From Planctomycetaceae bacterium (GTDB taxonomy: Bacteria; Planctomycetota; Planctomycetia; Planctomycetales; Planctomycetaceae), in contig DLVV01000125.1 in NCBI GenBank assembly GCA_003445035.1, positions 1,290 to 23,952 on the forward strand: a stretch of DNA of 22,663 bases, written 5' to 3'. The translations under genes were made by a program, and so were the position numbers. The notes beneath the pieces are model-generated. The model ran no database searches. It saw nothing but the letters and a program-made list of their open reading frames with translations, and was not told the origin of the DNA. This document shows positions 16,001 to 22,663 of the stretch, one piece after another. The first letter of the stretch is position 1, and every line of letters begins with the position of its first letter.

Positions 16001-16040
16001 GACTTCTAGAACACGATCTCCAGTAACTGCTGCTCCTTGA
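13032..16040 (+). CDS. Lipoprotein phosphodiesterase/phosphatase of the alkaline phosphatase superfamily with LecA-like domain
   Basis: Encodes 1002 residues. A lipoprotein signal ends in LLAAGC (Cys19). Residues about 50-165 resemble the PA-IL/LecA sugar-binding fold: ILANGDAVDISATGWI, LIGRIGAGRPFLVG, and RLQFRVND followed by DNAGHFSIHV. From 190 a type I phosphodiesterase/nucleotide pyrophosphatase domain has Asp199 (FYIDGLRAD), nucleophile Thr240 (VFPSSTLTANGSMWTG), CFPDRHGLTS, Asp398 and His402 (ETDSVSH), Asp446-His447 (SDHGHHGG) and a late metal His near 710 (GTMHGHP). A region of about 270 residues to the C-terminus is unassigned. It probably hydrolyses phosphodiesters or phosphate esters at the cell surface or periplasm. 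Its 3' end overlaps the opposing gene by 35 bases. Confidence 0.85.
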   Translation: MTGRFSPFLVLFPLLAAGCALPAGHAQISQPVHSVPDAFLLDATSKWTDSPVILANGDAVDISATGWIRDRLPPSTQETAALWSDPSGTYLSPGPHDGSSDPLPTGEHGPAPSLALIGRIGAGRPFLVGRRAGIRASSAGRLQFRVNDATPHDNAGHFSIHVNRVESPSPAWHETVLTAPSRALPPPSPAKRVLIFYIDGLRADVVREMSLTGHLPTIHRLFVEGGSWLENTTTVFPSSTLTANGSMWTGCFPDRHGLTSMIRFDRRTQASQSHLSTLGPVRAAESLRPVGLIGLASTANETIHNAVGAPLPDPLSADHATPLYTLLNRQGTDWATGVLPIMPHLTPPLWSRSLLRHLPFLRADKAWQHFDDANTTYALRHLVDLQRPVTVIWLPETDSVSHTCGRGQFGATRHTLARADLLIGSVVDHLDRRGQLDDTVLMLVSDHGHHGGRRQPLRHFDVAHEVFFRTRTVSRDHRWLNGGLGLSVHQHQSTSRHPHDKHFVFVDSIPDGTCRIYLPRTDYRSQDWTSPARPADLLNYRISDQLPPVNLIRRLINAQVDGSDDNPVDMALVRNTPNSLLLISKTKGAAVITRRRDSKRRFLFRYQVVNNLEPAPDGTIAWKAVAHPAVDPLQLVASVPSEFLASEHDDQSWLAAMRDSEYPDAVVSLARSMLWVPSIDAVARHHAPDIVLTASRGWYFGKQPTSGTMHGHPLRDAMLSTWFVSGRGIRKNTRITTPCRLTDLTPTILDCLGRLSSDQSFDGRPIRQFHETGTPPPKPSPVAWPDVLLTDWTALQTSHRPTAAELPRTVNVPHSPSDLNSMIHNVASLPSWNPLRLLDDLVHGPDATGLTSDIEQAEDTARIGFPGEWHCTPGVLRLSDLAFSDYSPTSGGNLFRVDRLVDSLQSASGVDPADPETGGTLTPLAPVHRMIDGLQKLRLEMSNSVQRILVEAVDDSLAGWLEAVADLVINTDHRIPAEIVVPYDAEVIRQTSRTRSPVTAAP

Positions 16041-16815
16041 GCAATTTCGACTGGATCCGAATCTTGTCGCGGACCAGTTTCTTTGCCGCAGGAACCCGTA
16101 TCACCAGTTGCGCAATCCGATCACGTACGGGAAGAAAGTCACCGCGACGAAGTGCCACCAATCGTCCTTTTTTTACGGTCAACGCAACGTCGGTCCGATT
16201 CTTCCACCTCGGATCCCATGGGATCTTCTGTCGGTATCTGTCGCTCCCCTCAACTTCCCCGGACAAATCCGTGGCGCGGTAGCGACGCACGTAATTCGGC
16301 AGCCGAACCTGGATCACGATCTGGTACTCCTGCTCAGGTAACGGATCCTTGGGCACAGTCCACACCGAGAAACTGCCTTTTTTGACGACGCGACTTCCAT
16401 CCGGAGCTTTCAGAACCGACCCGCCGGAGTTTGGATTGTTCGCATCGAAATCCGACACGATCTCGGCCATCACCTCCGAAAGCGAATCCTCGAGAACATG
16501 TTCCCGGCCCTCCAGGAGGGCCGTGTCGATCTTGGCTGACTGGCTCTTCCGATTGACGGCAGACTCGATTTCCAGCGGTCCGGCAGCGGATTCCGGCAAG
16601 GACGGTGGCCCCTCATCCGACTGCGTCCATTCCGTCGACAACGGCGATGGGTCGTTCCACTGGTCCAACACCAGCAGCGACAGCGCCAACAACGTCACCA
16701 CGTGCAGTAAAAACGATCCGCTCACGCCGGTCAGCCCCGCCCGTCTCACCTGTCGGTCGCCTGGCAACGACCACCACGCATCGGGCTGCTGCAGATGAGT
16801 TCGGATGCGTTTCAC
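16006..16815 (-). CDS. Single-pass membrane protein of unknown function
   Basis: Encodes 269 residues from GTG 16815, which has GAGG seven bases before it. A short basic cytoplasmic N-terminus is followed by one membrane helix (about 30-50, GSFLLHVVTLLALSLLVL), so the rest faces outside the inner membrane. An acidic, Ser/Pro-rich stretch (50-135) leads to a basic beta-rich C-terminal domain (about 145-269) with EQEYQIVIQVRLPNYVRRY and LTVKKGRLVALRRGDFLPV. The topology recalls TonB-like or adhesion-anchored planctomycete proteins, but no TonB motif is visible and I assign no function. Its last 35 coding bases are antisense to the end of the phosphodiesterase gene. Confidence 0.7.
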   Translation of the reverse strand: MKRIRTHLQQPDAWWSLPGDRQVRRAGLTGVSGSFLLHVVTLLALSLLVLDQWNDPSPLSTEWTQSDEGPPSLPESAAGPLEIESAVNRKSQSAKIDTALLEGREHVLEDSLSEVMAEIVSDFDANNPNSGGSVLKAPDGSRVVKKGSFSVWTVPKDPLPEQEYQIVIQVRLPNYVRRYRATDLSGEVEGSDRYRQKIPWDPRWKNRTDVALTVKKGRLVALRRGDFLPVRDRIAQLVIRVPAAKKLVRDKIRIQSKLLKEQQLLEIVF

Positions 16816-16940
16816 AGACTGCCTCGTCTTCCGTTTAACGAATCGTCAACGGTTTCGCCCCTCGCAACCAGCCGCCCGTTCCGTCAAGCGGATTCCACAC
16901 CCCCGAACATCCTAGCTCACTGTTCTACATCGACAATCCC

Positions 16941-16964
16941 ATGGGGCTCACGCCTGCGCCCCAT
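16941..16964 (-). other. Hairpin around the mutY stop codon
   Basis: ATGGGGC and GCCCCAT pair perfectly (7 bp) across a ten-base loop that contains the mutY TGA. No T-run follows, so a classical intrinsic terminator is not supported; it may shape the 3' end of the deoA-mutY transcript or be chance. Confidence 0.3.
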
Positions 16965-18060
16965 TGTGCCGCAGGATCCGCTCTACACGTGTAGCGACGC
17001 GCCTCCCTGCCACCGACAGCGGCCTTGTCGCCAACTCGTCAATTCCCACCCATTCGGCAGTCACGGGACCCTCCCAGCTTCCGGAGCGCCACATCGCGAC
17101 AATCGGTTGAAGATGAAGCCGAAAACGTGTCACCCCATGTTGGAACTCGTCCATCCACTCCTGAAACTCGACGTCACAGCCCCAATCGGCCACCTCGGAT
17201 TCAATCAGCCGTTCGTCGAATCGACTTCTTGCCAGGGCACGATCCCGCGACAATGCCGGAAACCCCCACATTCCGCCCCATCTCTCTCCATCGGGGTGCT
17301 GGATCAACAACAGACGTTTGCCCCGCCGCATAACCACCAGGAGTTCAAACACATCCGTCACATCACGACGAGATGCGCGGGCCGGGATACGCTCGACTTC
17401 CCCCAGTTCGAGGGATCGACAAGATCCCCGCACCGGACACTCCTGGCATTGGGGCGTGACACCACAGACGGTCGCCCCGAGATCGATAAGCGCCTGGTTG
17501 AATTCGCCTGGGCGATCCCGCGGAACAATCCGTTCGGCCAATGACCACAACTGACGACGTCCCTCACCACTGTGCAGGTCAGATCTCAGGGCCAAAAGCC
17601 TCGCGTAGAACCGAGCCGTATTCGCCTCGACGATTCCCGCCGATTGATCGAACGCAAAAGAGGCAATCGCACCTGCCGTGTACGGCCCGACACCCGGCAG
17701 GGACTGCAATTCCGTCGCTGTGTTTCGCCATTGCCCTCCCCATTCCTCGACGATCATTTTCGCCCCGCGGCTCAGATTTCTCGCCCGGCTGTAGTAACCC
17801 AATCCCTCCCAAACCCGAAGCACCTCGGCGGACTCGGCCCCCGCCAAACTCTCCACGGTCGGAAACCGTTTGAGAAATCTGTCGAGATATGGCACGACGG
17901 CCGTAACGGTCGTCTGCTGCAGCATGATCTCGCGAACCCAGACAACATACGGATCTCTCTCACCCACCCAGGGCAAGTCGCGGCCGCCACGTGCGTACCA
18001 GCGACGGACATTGCGGCGAAACCGGGCAACCCATTCGCCACTCACCGCATCCCGTTCCAT
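16948..18060 (-). CDS. mutY: A/G-specific adenine glycosylase
   Basis: Encodes 370 residues. It removes adenine mispaired with 8-oxoguanine. The HhH-GPD core shows Glu44 in REIMLQQTTVTAVVPYL (catalytic acid), LPGVGPYTAGAI (hairpin and Tyr near the base), FNQALIDLGATVC and the iron-sulfur loop. Residues about 235-365 form the NUDIX-like 8-oxoG reading domain (LLLIQHPDGERWGGMWGFP, MDEFQHGVTRFRLHL). Two oddities: Asp138 of E. coli MutY is Glu145 here (GIVEANT), and the cluster cysteines 199, 205, 208 and 214 are spaced C-x5-C-x2-C-x5-C instead of the usual C-x6-C-x2-C-x5-C. ATG 18060 has GGCAGG upstream; a TTG at 18075 would add five residues. It lies 17 bases behind cdd, as last gene of the pyrimidine salvage cluster. 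Confidence 0.92.
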   Translation of the reverse strand: MERDAVSGEWVARFRRNVRRWYARGGRDLPWVGERDPYVVWVREIMLQQTTVTAVVPYLDRFLKRFPTVESLAGAESAEVLRVWEGLGYYSRARNLSRGAKMIVEEWGGQWRNTATELQSLPGVGPYTAGAIASFAFDQSAGIVEANTARFYARLLALRSDLHSGEGRRQLWSLAERIVPRDRPGEFNQALIDLGATVCGVTPQCQECPVRGSCRSLELGEVERIPARASRRDVTDVFELLVVMRRGKRLLLIQHPDGERWGGMWGFPALSRDRALARSRFDERLIESEVADWGCDVEFQEWMDEFQHGVTRFRLHLQPIVAMWRSGSWEGPVTAEWVGIDELATRPLSVAGRRVATRVERILRHNGAQA

Positions 18061-18077
18061 AGTCAAGCCTGCCAACT

Positions 18078-18509
18078 CTAAGGCCGGTCCTGGTGTTCGT
18101 CGCCACCCAGCTGATTGGCTCCGAATGGCCGAGGCAGCAATTCGCTCAACTGCGTCACCATCCGCACCCCGTTGCTATCGGCCAGTACGATCTCCAGTTC
18201 GTCACAGAATTCGGCCAACACCTGGCGACACGCACCACACGGTGCCACCGGCTCAGTGGAGTCGGCCACCACGGCAATCCGCCGCCAACCGGAGACTCCC
18301 TGGCTGACGGCTGCCGTCACTGCCGCCCGCTCGGCACAGACACCCAGCCCAAAACTCGCGTTCTCGACATTGCACCCGACGACGATCCGACCGTCGTCCG
18401 CCTCAATTGCAGCGCCCACGGCGAATCCGGAATAGGGCGCGTGGGCACGCCCGCGTGCCTCGGCAGCCTTGGCGATAAGTTCTTCCACAGCCATCTCCTG
18501 CCATGCCAC
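18078..18509 (-). CDS. cdd: Cytidine deaminase
   Basis: Encodes 143 residues, the homotetrameric zinc type. It converts cytidine and deoxycytidine to uridine and deoxyuridine. Substrate contacts are HAPYSGFAVGAA and CNVENASFG; the zinc site is Cys58-Ala-Glu60 (proton shuttle Glu) with PCGACRQ (Cys91, Cys94). ATG 18509 lies ten bases after the transporter stop. A second ATG at 18494 would give a more typical N-terminus (MAVEELIAKA) but has its GGAG directly adjacent, so the longer form is kept with doubt. Gene order transporter-cdd-mutY and tight spacing point to one transcript feeding deaminated nucleosides to the phosphorylase. Confidence 0.93.
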   Translation of the reverse strand: MAWQEMAVEELIAKAAEARGRAHAPYSGFAVGAAIEADDGRIVVGCNVENASFGLGVCAERAAVTAAVSQGVSGWRRIAVVADSTEPVAPCGACRQVLAEFCDELEIVLADSNGVRMVTQLSELLPRPFGANQLGGDEHQDRP

Positions 18510-18519
18510 TTCTGTCGGA

Positions 18520-19836
18520 TTACAGGAACATCCCGGCCATCGTCGCCGTCATCCACGAGGCCATCGCGCCACCGAGCATGGCCCGCGGCGCCAGCCTTGC
18601 GAGATCGATTTTCCGGGACGGTGCCAACGGGGTGATTCCGCCAATCTGAATCCCGATCGACGCGAAGTTGGCGAAACCACATAACGCGTATGCGGCCATC
18701 TTGGCGGACTTTTCACTTTCGAACACCATCTCGGCACCGGCCGAGGGCAGCATGGACTGCAACTGTGTGAAAGCCACGAATTCGTTGACAGCCACTTTGG
18801 CTCCCAGCAATCCGCCGAACAGTTGGCAGTCGTGGGCGCCATCGACACCCATCAACCATGCCACCGGCGAAAGCACCCAGCCAAAGAGTTTTTGCAGCGA
18901 AAGGTCCTGTAACGCATCACCGAGCAGTGGGACCGACTGGCCCAGACTGCTCGAAGCGATGCCACCACCAATCGCCCCCAGAACCAGGTCCAGGAGAGCC
19001 ACCAACCCTGTGAAAGCGATCAGCATCGCTATCACGTTCAGCCACAGCTTCAACCCGTCAGTTGTGCCATTGGCAGCCGCCTCCACCAGGTTGGTGGCAG
19101 TCCGTTCCAGGCGAAACTCAACCCTTCCGCCAGTCTCCGACTGTTCGCACTCCGGCAACATGATCTTCGCGATAAGGAACGCCGCCGGCGCACTCATTAC
19201 CGAAGCCGCCAAAAGGTGCGGGCCATATTCCTCGCCCAGAACTCCGATGTACACGGCGAGAACCGAACCCGCGATCGTGGCAAACCCGCCGGTCATCAAG
19301 GCATTCAGTTCCGACGCCGTCATCTTCTCGATATACGGACGTACCACCAGCGGCGCCTCGGTCTGCCCAACAAACACGTTGGCCGCCATCGCCATGGATT
19401 CCGAGCCAGACACTCCAAGCACCGCGCTCATCAAACGCGCCAACCCATACACCAGCACCTGCATCACCCCGATGTGATACAGCACACCCATCAGTGCCGA
19501 GAAAAATATGATTGCCACCAGTCCGCGTCCGGCAAAAGCGAACACGAACGCATGCTTGGGTCCGACAGCCTGCTCCATCACCGCCGGATCCGCCAGGGGC
19601 CCAAACACCAGTTTCGCCCCGGGTTCAGCCATCTCGATCAACTTTTGAACCGCGGCCGAAAGATACTCAAATACCTGCCCACCAGTGTCCGTGCCCAGGA
19701 TGGCCCAGCCCAGCGCCGCCTGCATCACCAAGCCGAAAATCGTGATTCGCCACGGAAACCTCCGTCGCTCCGACGACAAACCCCACGCCACCAGACAGAA
19801 GAACAACAGGCCGGTCAGCCCGCGAACGATCGTCAT
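18520..19836 (-). CDS. Concentrative nucleoside transporter (CNT/NupC family)
   Basis: Encodes 438 residues with about ten or more hydrophobic segments, the size of bacterial CNT symporters, which import nucleosides with Na+ or H+. Family marks are SGSESMAMAANVFVGQTEAP (nucleoside site), VVRPYIEKMTASEL, GGFATIAGSVLAVYIG and GAKVAVNEFVAF, and near the end CGFANFASIGIQIGGI. It starts 20 bases after the deoA stop with only a weak AGAG upstream. Placement between the phosphorylase and cytidine deaminase suggests pyrimidine nucleosides as the main cargo; Na+ versus H+ coupling cannot be told from the sequence by eye. Confidence 0.93.
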   Translation of the reverse strand: MTIVRGLTGLLFFCLVAWGLSSERRRFPWRITIFGLVMQAALGWAILGTDTGGQVFEYLSAAVQKLIEMAEPGAKLVFGPLADPAVMEQAVGPKHAFVFAFAGRGLVAIIFFSALMGVLYHIGVMQVLVYGLARLMSAVLGVSGSESMAMAANVFVGQTEAPLVVRPYIEKMTASELNALMTGGFATIAGSVLAVYIGVLGEEYGPHLLAASVMSAPAAFLIAKIMLPECEQSETGGRVEFRLERTATNLVEAAANGTTDGLKLWLNVIAMLIAFTGLVALLDLVLGAIGGGIASSSLGQSVPLLGDALQDLSLQKLFGWVLSPVAWLMGVDGAHDCQLFGGLLGAKVAVNEFVAFTQLQSMLPSAGAEMVFESEKSAKMAAYALCGFANFASIGIQIGGITPLAPSRKIDLARLAPRAMLGGAMASWMTATMAGMFL

Positions 19837-19856
19837 GAATTCGGCTCTGCGGAAGA

Positions 19857-21185
19857 TTACGACTCGATCGTACCGAGGACCAACCGCCGAGGCACGCCCG
19901 GCTCGTCAGTGATCGTCATCGCCGCCCTCGCATACTCTGCAGCCGATTCCAGCAGATCCTCATCCGCGGCCTGCAGTTCCAGTACGCCGTCCCCGGCGAC
20001 AACCTCAGCTCCGACCGGGACCCGTATCCGAATGCCTGCCGCCAAATCGATTCGGCCGTCGTCTCGACACCGTGCACCGCCCAGCCGGGCAACGGCTCGC
20101 CCGATCTGCAAAGCATCCAGGCGATTCAGCCAGCCACTTCGATCCGCTTCAACGGTCCTCATCCTGACAGCTCGCCCGAGTCGGCCCGGCTCGGACACCA
20201 CCCGAGGATCGCCTCCCTGGGCGATCAACATCATCTCAAATCGCTCCAGGCCGGCCCCTGCGTCCAGGGCCGCCACTGCCCGCGCCACAGACTTCTCCAG
20301 ATCGTCACTCACGCCACCGGCCACGAGCATTCGAGCAACGATTTGCACCGAGAGTTCACGGAGGTCTGCGGGACCGTGACCTCGCAGACAGTCGATGGCT
20401 TCGGCGACCTCAATCGCGTTGCCAACGGCCATTCCCAGTGGAGCATCCATATCGGTCACCAACGCCACCGTGGGCAATCCGGAGGATGTCCCGGACTCGA
20501 CCAGAGCTCGCCCCAGTGTATCCGCGTCGTCAAAGTCGCTGAAAACCGCGCCGGCCCCGCATTTCACGTCCAGTACAAGTCCCACAATCCCCTCGGCCAG
20601 TTTCTTGCTGAGAATCGAGCCGCAGATCAACGGTACGCTGTCCACCGTCGCCGTGGCATCACGTAGCGCGTACAACACGGCGTCAGCGGGCGCCATTTCC
20701 TCGCTGGCACCACAGATGGCGCATCCGGCCGTTCGCACGGTTTCCACCAACTCGTCGACTGACAGCCCGACCCGAAACCCCGGGACCGACTCCAGCTTGT
20801 CCAACGTGCCCCCCGTGTGACCAAGGCCGCGTCCAGAGATCATCGGGACATCCACCCCACACGCTGCCGCCAACGGGGCAATCACCAGGGACGCCTTGTC
20901 CCCGACACCACCGGTGGAATGCTTGTCCACCGCCGGACGATCAAACCTCTCGGGGCTTATCCGACGCCCGCTGCCGGCCATCGCTGCCACCAGCCAGCTG
21001 GTCTCCTCGGGGTCCAGGCCGACCAATGCTATTGCCATCAGCATGGCGGCCAGCTGCTCGCCAGGCCATCCGCCCCCTGCAGCCCCCTGGATGAACTCCT
21101 GGAGGTCTGTTCGGCGGAGTTTCTCGCCCGCTCTTTTGCGCGCGATGATCTCGACAGCCGCCATCATCACCGTCCCGGCACACAT
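19857..21185 (-). CDS. deoA: Thymidine phosphorylase (pyrimidine nucleoside phosphorylase family)
   Basis: Encodes 442 residues, close to E. coli DeoA (440). It splits thymidine or deoxyuridine with phosphate into base and 2-deoxyribose 1-phosphate. Phosphate site VDKHSTGGVGDKASL and the family signature SGRGLGHTGGTLDKLE are intact, with the C-terminal lipoyl-like domain at about 355-430. The residue before ISGRG is Met115, as in thymidine phosphorylases; broad-specificity PyNP enzymes have Lys there, so the narrower activity is favoured. ATG 21185 has AGGAGG twelve bases upstream; ATG 21167 or 21164 would start closer to the usual N-terminus (AAVEIIARKRAGE). It is first of the salvage cluster. 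Confidence 0.9.
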   Translation of the reverse strand: MCAGTVMMAAVEIIARKRAGEKLRRTDLQEFIQGAAGGGWPGEQLAAMLMAIALVGLDPEETSWLVAAMAGSGRRISPERFDRPAVDKHSTGGVGDKASLVIAPLAAACGVDVPMISGRGLGHTGGTLDKLESVPGFRVGLSVDELVETVRTAGCAICGASEEMAPADAVLYALRDATATVDSVPLICGSILSKKLAEGIVGLVLDVKCGAGAVFSDFDDADTLGRALVESGTSSGLPTVALVTDMDAPLGMAVGNAIEVAEAIDCLRGHGPADLRELSVQIVARMLVAGGVSDDLEKSVARAVAALDAGAGLERFEMMLIAQGGDPRVVSEPGRLGRAVRMRTVEADRSGWLNRLDALQIGRAVARLGGARCRDDGRIDLAAGIRIRVPVGAEVVAGDGVLELQAADEDLLESAAEYARAAMTITDEPGVPRRLVLGTIES

Positions 21186-21201
21186 CGCCCTGCGTGCCCT
21201 C

Positions 21202-21224
21202 CTGATCGCCGCCGCCCCGATCAG
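21202..21224 (-). other. Hairpin across the RTX gene stop codon, before deoA
   Basis: CTGATCG and CGATCAG pair perfectly (7 bp) across a nine-base G/C loop. The stem includes the RTX stop codon and ends just upstream of the AGGAGG that serves deoA. No T-run follows. It may separate the RTX transcript from deoA or affect deoA initiation; either is inference. Confidence 0.35.
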
Positions 21225-22663
21225 ACGTTATCGATCCACGTGTCGTAGAAGGTGAACTCCTCGTCGATCTCGATCGGCAGATTCCCCATGGCTGAAACAG
21301 CGAAGTCCACACCCTTGTCGTCACCGGTGCCGCCGGAAAGCACATCTTCATCGGACTGCCCCTTGATGAAGTCGTCGCCGTCCTCACCCAGGATGCTGTC
21401 CCGGTCGTTACCGCCAAACAGCCGGTCATCCCCGGTGCCCCCGACCAGGATGTCGCGACCCGAATTGCCATTGAGAACATCGTCGCCGGTCCACCCGGAC
21501 AGTCCATCCGCCCCGGCTCCGCCTCGCAGCGTATCGTTGCCTTCTCCGCCGTTGATGGTGTCGTCCCCATCGTCGCCGAGCAGTGAGTCTTCGCCGAGCC
21601 CGCCTTTCAACGAGTCGTCGTCTCGCTGTCCATAAAGGACATCGTCCCCGCCGTCTCCCTCGATGGTGTCGTTCCCGGATCCGCCGAACATCGTGTCGGA
21701 CGCCCCGCCTCCAACAAGACTGTCGTCGCCCGGGCCACCGTTGATCCGGTCGGCGCTGCCCGTACCGGTGAGGGTGTCGGCCCCGGGGCCTCCCCACAAC
21801 ACGGCTCGCCCCGAGAACCCACTGGCGTCGAAGTTGTTCCCGGCAGAACCTCCCGAGAACTTCACTTCTTCGAAGTTGCTGATCGCGTCTTCCCCGAGCC
21901 CTCCGCTCATCTGGGAGTCGTCAATCGTGATGTTCACGTCACCCGATTCGAACACCCGATCGAAACCGTTGGCACCGCCGTCGAGGCTGTCGTCACCGGG
22001 CCCGCCGCGAAGCGTGTCGTTGGCCCCCTGGCCTTCCAGCGTGTCGTCGCCTTCACCACCGGCCAAAAAGTCCTTGCCGGCTCCGCCCTTCACGGAATCG
22101 TCGCCCAGGTCGCCGTTCAGGCTGTCGTTGCCTCCATTGCCATTGAGGAAATCGGCGGCCTGCCCGCCGATCATCGTGTCGTTCCCCTTGCCGCCAATCA
22201 TCGTGACGGGGATCGTGGCCATGCTGGCACTGAAGAAGTTCTCGCCCTGGTCGATGTTGGCACCGACCTTGCCATTGAGCACCGCACTTTCAATTCCGCT
22301 GAGTTCCTTGTCCCCGAGATCTCCGCCAAGGGTCGTGTCAGTGAGGATCAGCGTTCCGACGGCGAGATTCTCATCCAGCTGGTCGATACCCTCTCCACCC
22401 AAAATGGTATCGGCCCCTTCGGAACCCCGCAGCCGGTCATCTCCATCACCACCATCCACCAGGTCATCACCGGTGTTGGCATTGATGAAGTCCGCCCCGG
22501 CACCACCGATGGCCGTATCGTCTCCGTATCCGCCCAGCAGGGTGTCATCTCCGTTGCCGCCTTCCAGGGAATCGTCACCCCTCTTGGCATTCAGCTTGTC
22601 ATCGCCTTCGCCGCCAATGATCAAGTCATGCAACCGTCCACCGGTCAGCGTGTCGTTGCCGGC
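21221..22663 (-). CDS. RTX (hemolysin-type calcium-binding repeat) protein, C-terminal part (5' end outside window)
   Basis: The frame is open to the right edge, so the start lies outside the window; the 480 codons seen are nearly all GGxGxDxL-type nonapeptides that fold into Ca2+-binding parallel beta rolls in exported proteins. Two non-repeat spacers interrupt them, one near LILTDTTLGGDLGDKELSG and one near VNITIDDSQMSGGLGED; both are followed by an ANID/NNFDAS-type phrase and then a new repeat block, so they are themselves related units. The C-terminus (LPIEIDEEFTFYDTWIDNV) is acidic and aromatic, compatible with a type I secretion signal. No enzymatic domain is in view. Function (surface layer, adhesion, toxin-like) cannot be decided here. 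Confidence 0.88.
   Translation of the reverse strand, partial: AGNDTLTGGRLHDLIIGGEGDDKLNAKRGDDSLEGGNGDDTLLGGYGDDTAIGGAGADFINANTGDDLVDGGDGDDRLRGSEGADTILGGEGIDQLDENLAVGTLILTDTTLGGDLGDKELSGIESAVLNGKVGANIDQGENFFSASMATIPVTMIGGKGNDTMIGGQAADFLNGNGGNDSLNGDLGDDSVKGGAGKDFLAGGEGDDTLEGQGANDTLRGGPGDDSLDGGANGFDRVFESGDVNITIDDSQMSGGLGEDAISNFEEVKFSGGSAGNNFDASGFSGRAVLWGGPGADTLTGTGSADRINGGPGDDSLVGGGASDTMFGGSGNDTIEGDGGDDVLYGQRDDDSLKGGLGEDSLLGDDGDDTINGGEGNDTLRGGAGADGLSGWTGDDVLNGNSGRDILVGGTGDDRLFGGNDRDSILGEDGDDFIKGQSDEDVLSGGTGDDKGVDFAVSAMGNLPIEIDEEFTFYDTWIDNV
21325..22663 (-). repeat. Array of degenerate 27-base units encoding RTX nonapeptides
   Basis: Minus-strand units of the GGN-GGN-GGN-GAN-GAN kind recur every 27 bases (or in fused 18- and 27-base steps) over more than 1.3 kb. 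Codon variation between units is high, so they are old protein repeats, not a recent DNA expansion. The array is broken twice by the spacers described for the gene and continues to the window edge. Confidence 0.8.

Noticed and set aside
19216..20379. A 387-residue open frame on the plus strand
   Set aside because: It runs antisense to both the nucleoside transporter and deoA; the sequence is Arg/Ser/Pro-rich and without domains.
21325..22663. RTX array read as a CRISPR or other DNA repeat
   Set aside because: The units are contiguous, degenerate in third codon positions and keep one reading frame coding GGxGxDxL, so they are protein repeats.

Overview
The window looks like chromosomal DNA of a GC-rich bacterium, most likely a planctomycete (Planctomycetota). 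This is inferred from the gene style: small WGH-type helix-turn-helix proteins, a DtxR domain fused to metal permeases, an RTX-repeat protein, a PFOR and many lineage-style hypotheticals. No rRNA or marker gene is present to prove it. Coding is dense on both strands, no gene-free stretch exceeds 300 bases, and I see no tRNA, rRNA, CRISPR array, insertion sequence or phage gene.

Layout. 1-1655 (minus): the N-terminal part of a pyruvate/2-oxoacid:ferredoxin oxidoreductase (alpha plus start of gamma domain), running off the left edge, with a candidate promoter. 1899-2386 (plus): two translationally coupled paralogous mini helix-turn-helix proteins. 2417-2734 (minus): an unknown 105-residue protein, divergent from 2884-7782 (plus), a four-gene Mn/Zn ABC importer of TroABCD type. 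A perfect 13-bp-arm palindrome lies in the divergent gap. Both permeases carry a C-terminal DtxR/MntR/TroR-like domain, so the regulator encoded separately in classical tro operons seems built into the membrane subunits. This is the most interesting part of the window.

7807-9102 (minus): a PaaK-like aryl-CoA ligase. 9274-11671 (plus): an unknown 187-residue protein overlapping a SNF2-family ATPase gene. 11668-12819 (minus): an orphan ATP-grasp-like protein. 13032-16040 (plus): a lipoprotein phosphodiesterase of the alkaline phosphatase superfamily with an N-terminal LecA (PA-IL)-like domain. 16006-16815 (minus): a single-pass membrane protein of unknown role, overlapping the previous gene tail-to-tail.

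16948-21185 (minus): a compact pyrimidine salvage cluster, transcribed deoA - CNT nucleoside transporter - cdd - mutY. Nucleosides would be imported, deaminated and phosphorolysed, with the A:8-oxoG repair glycosylase as last gene. The MutY has Glu in place of the usual catalytic Asp and a shortened iron-sulfur cysteine spacing. 21221-22663 (minus): the C-terminal part of an RTX (GGxGxDxL) calcium-binding repeat protein, running off the right edge.
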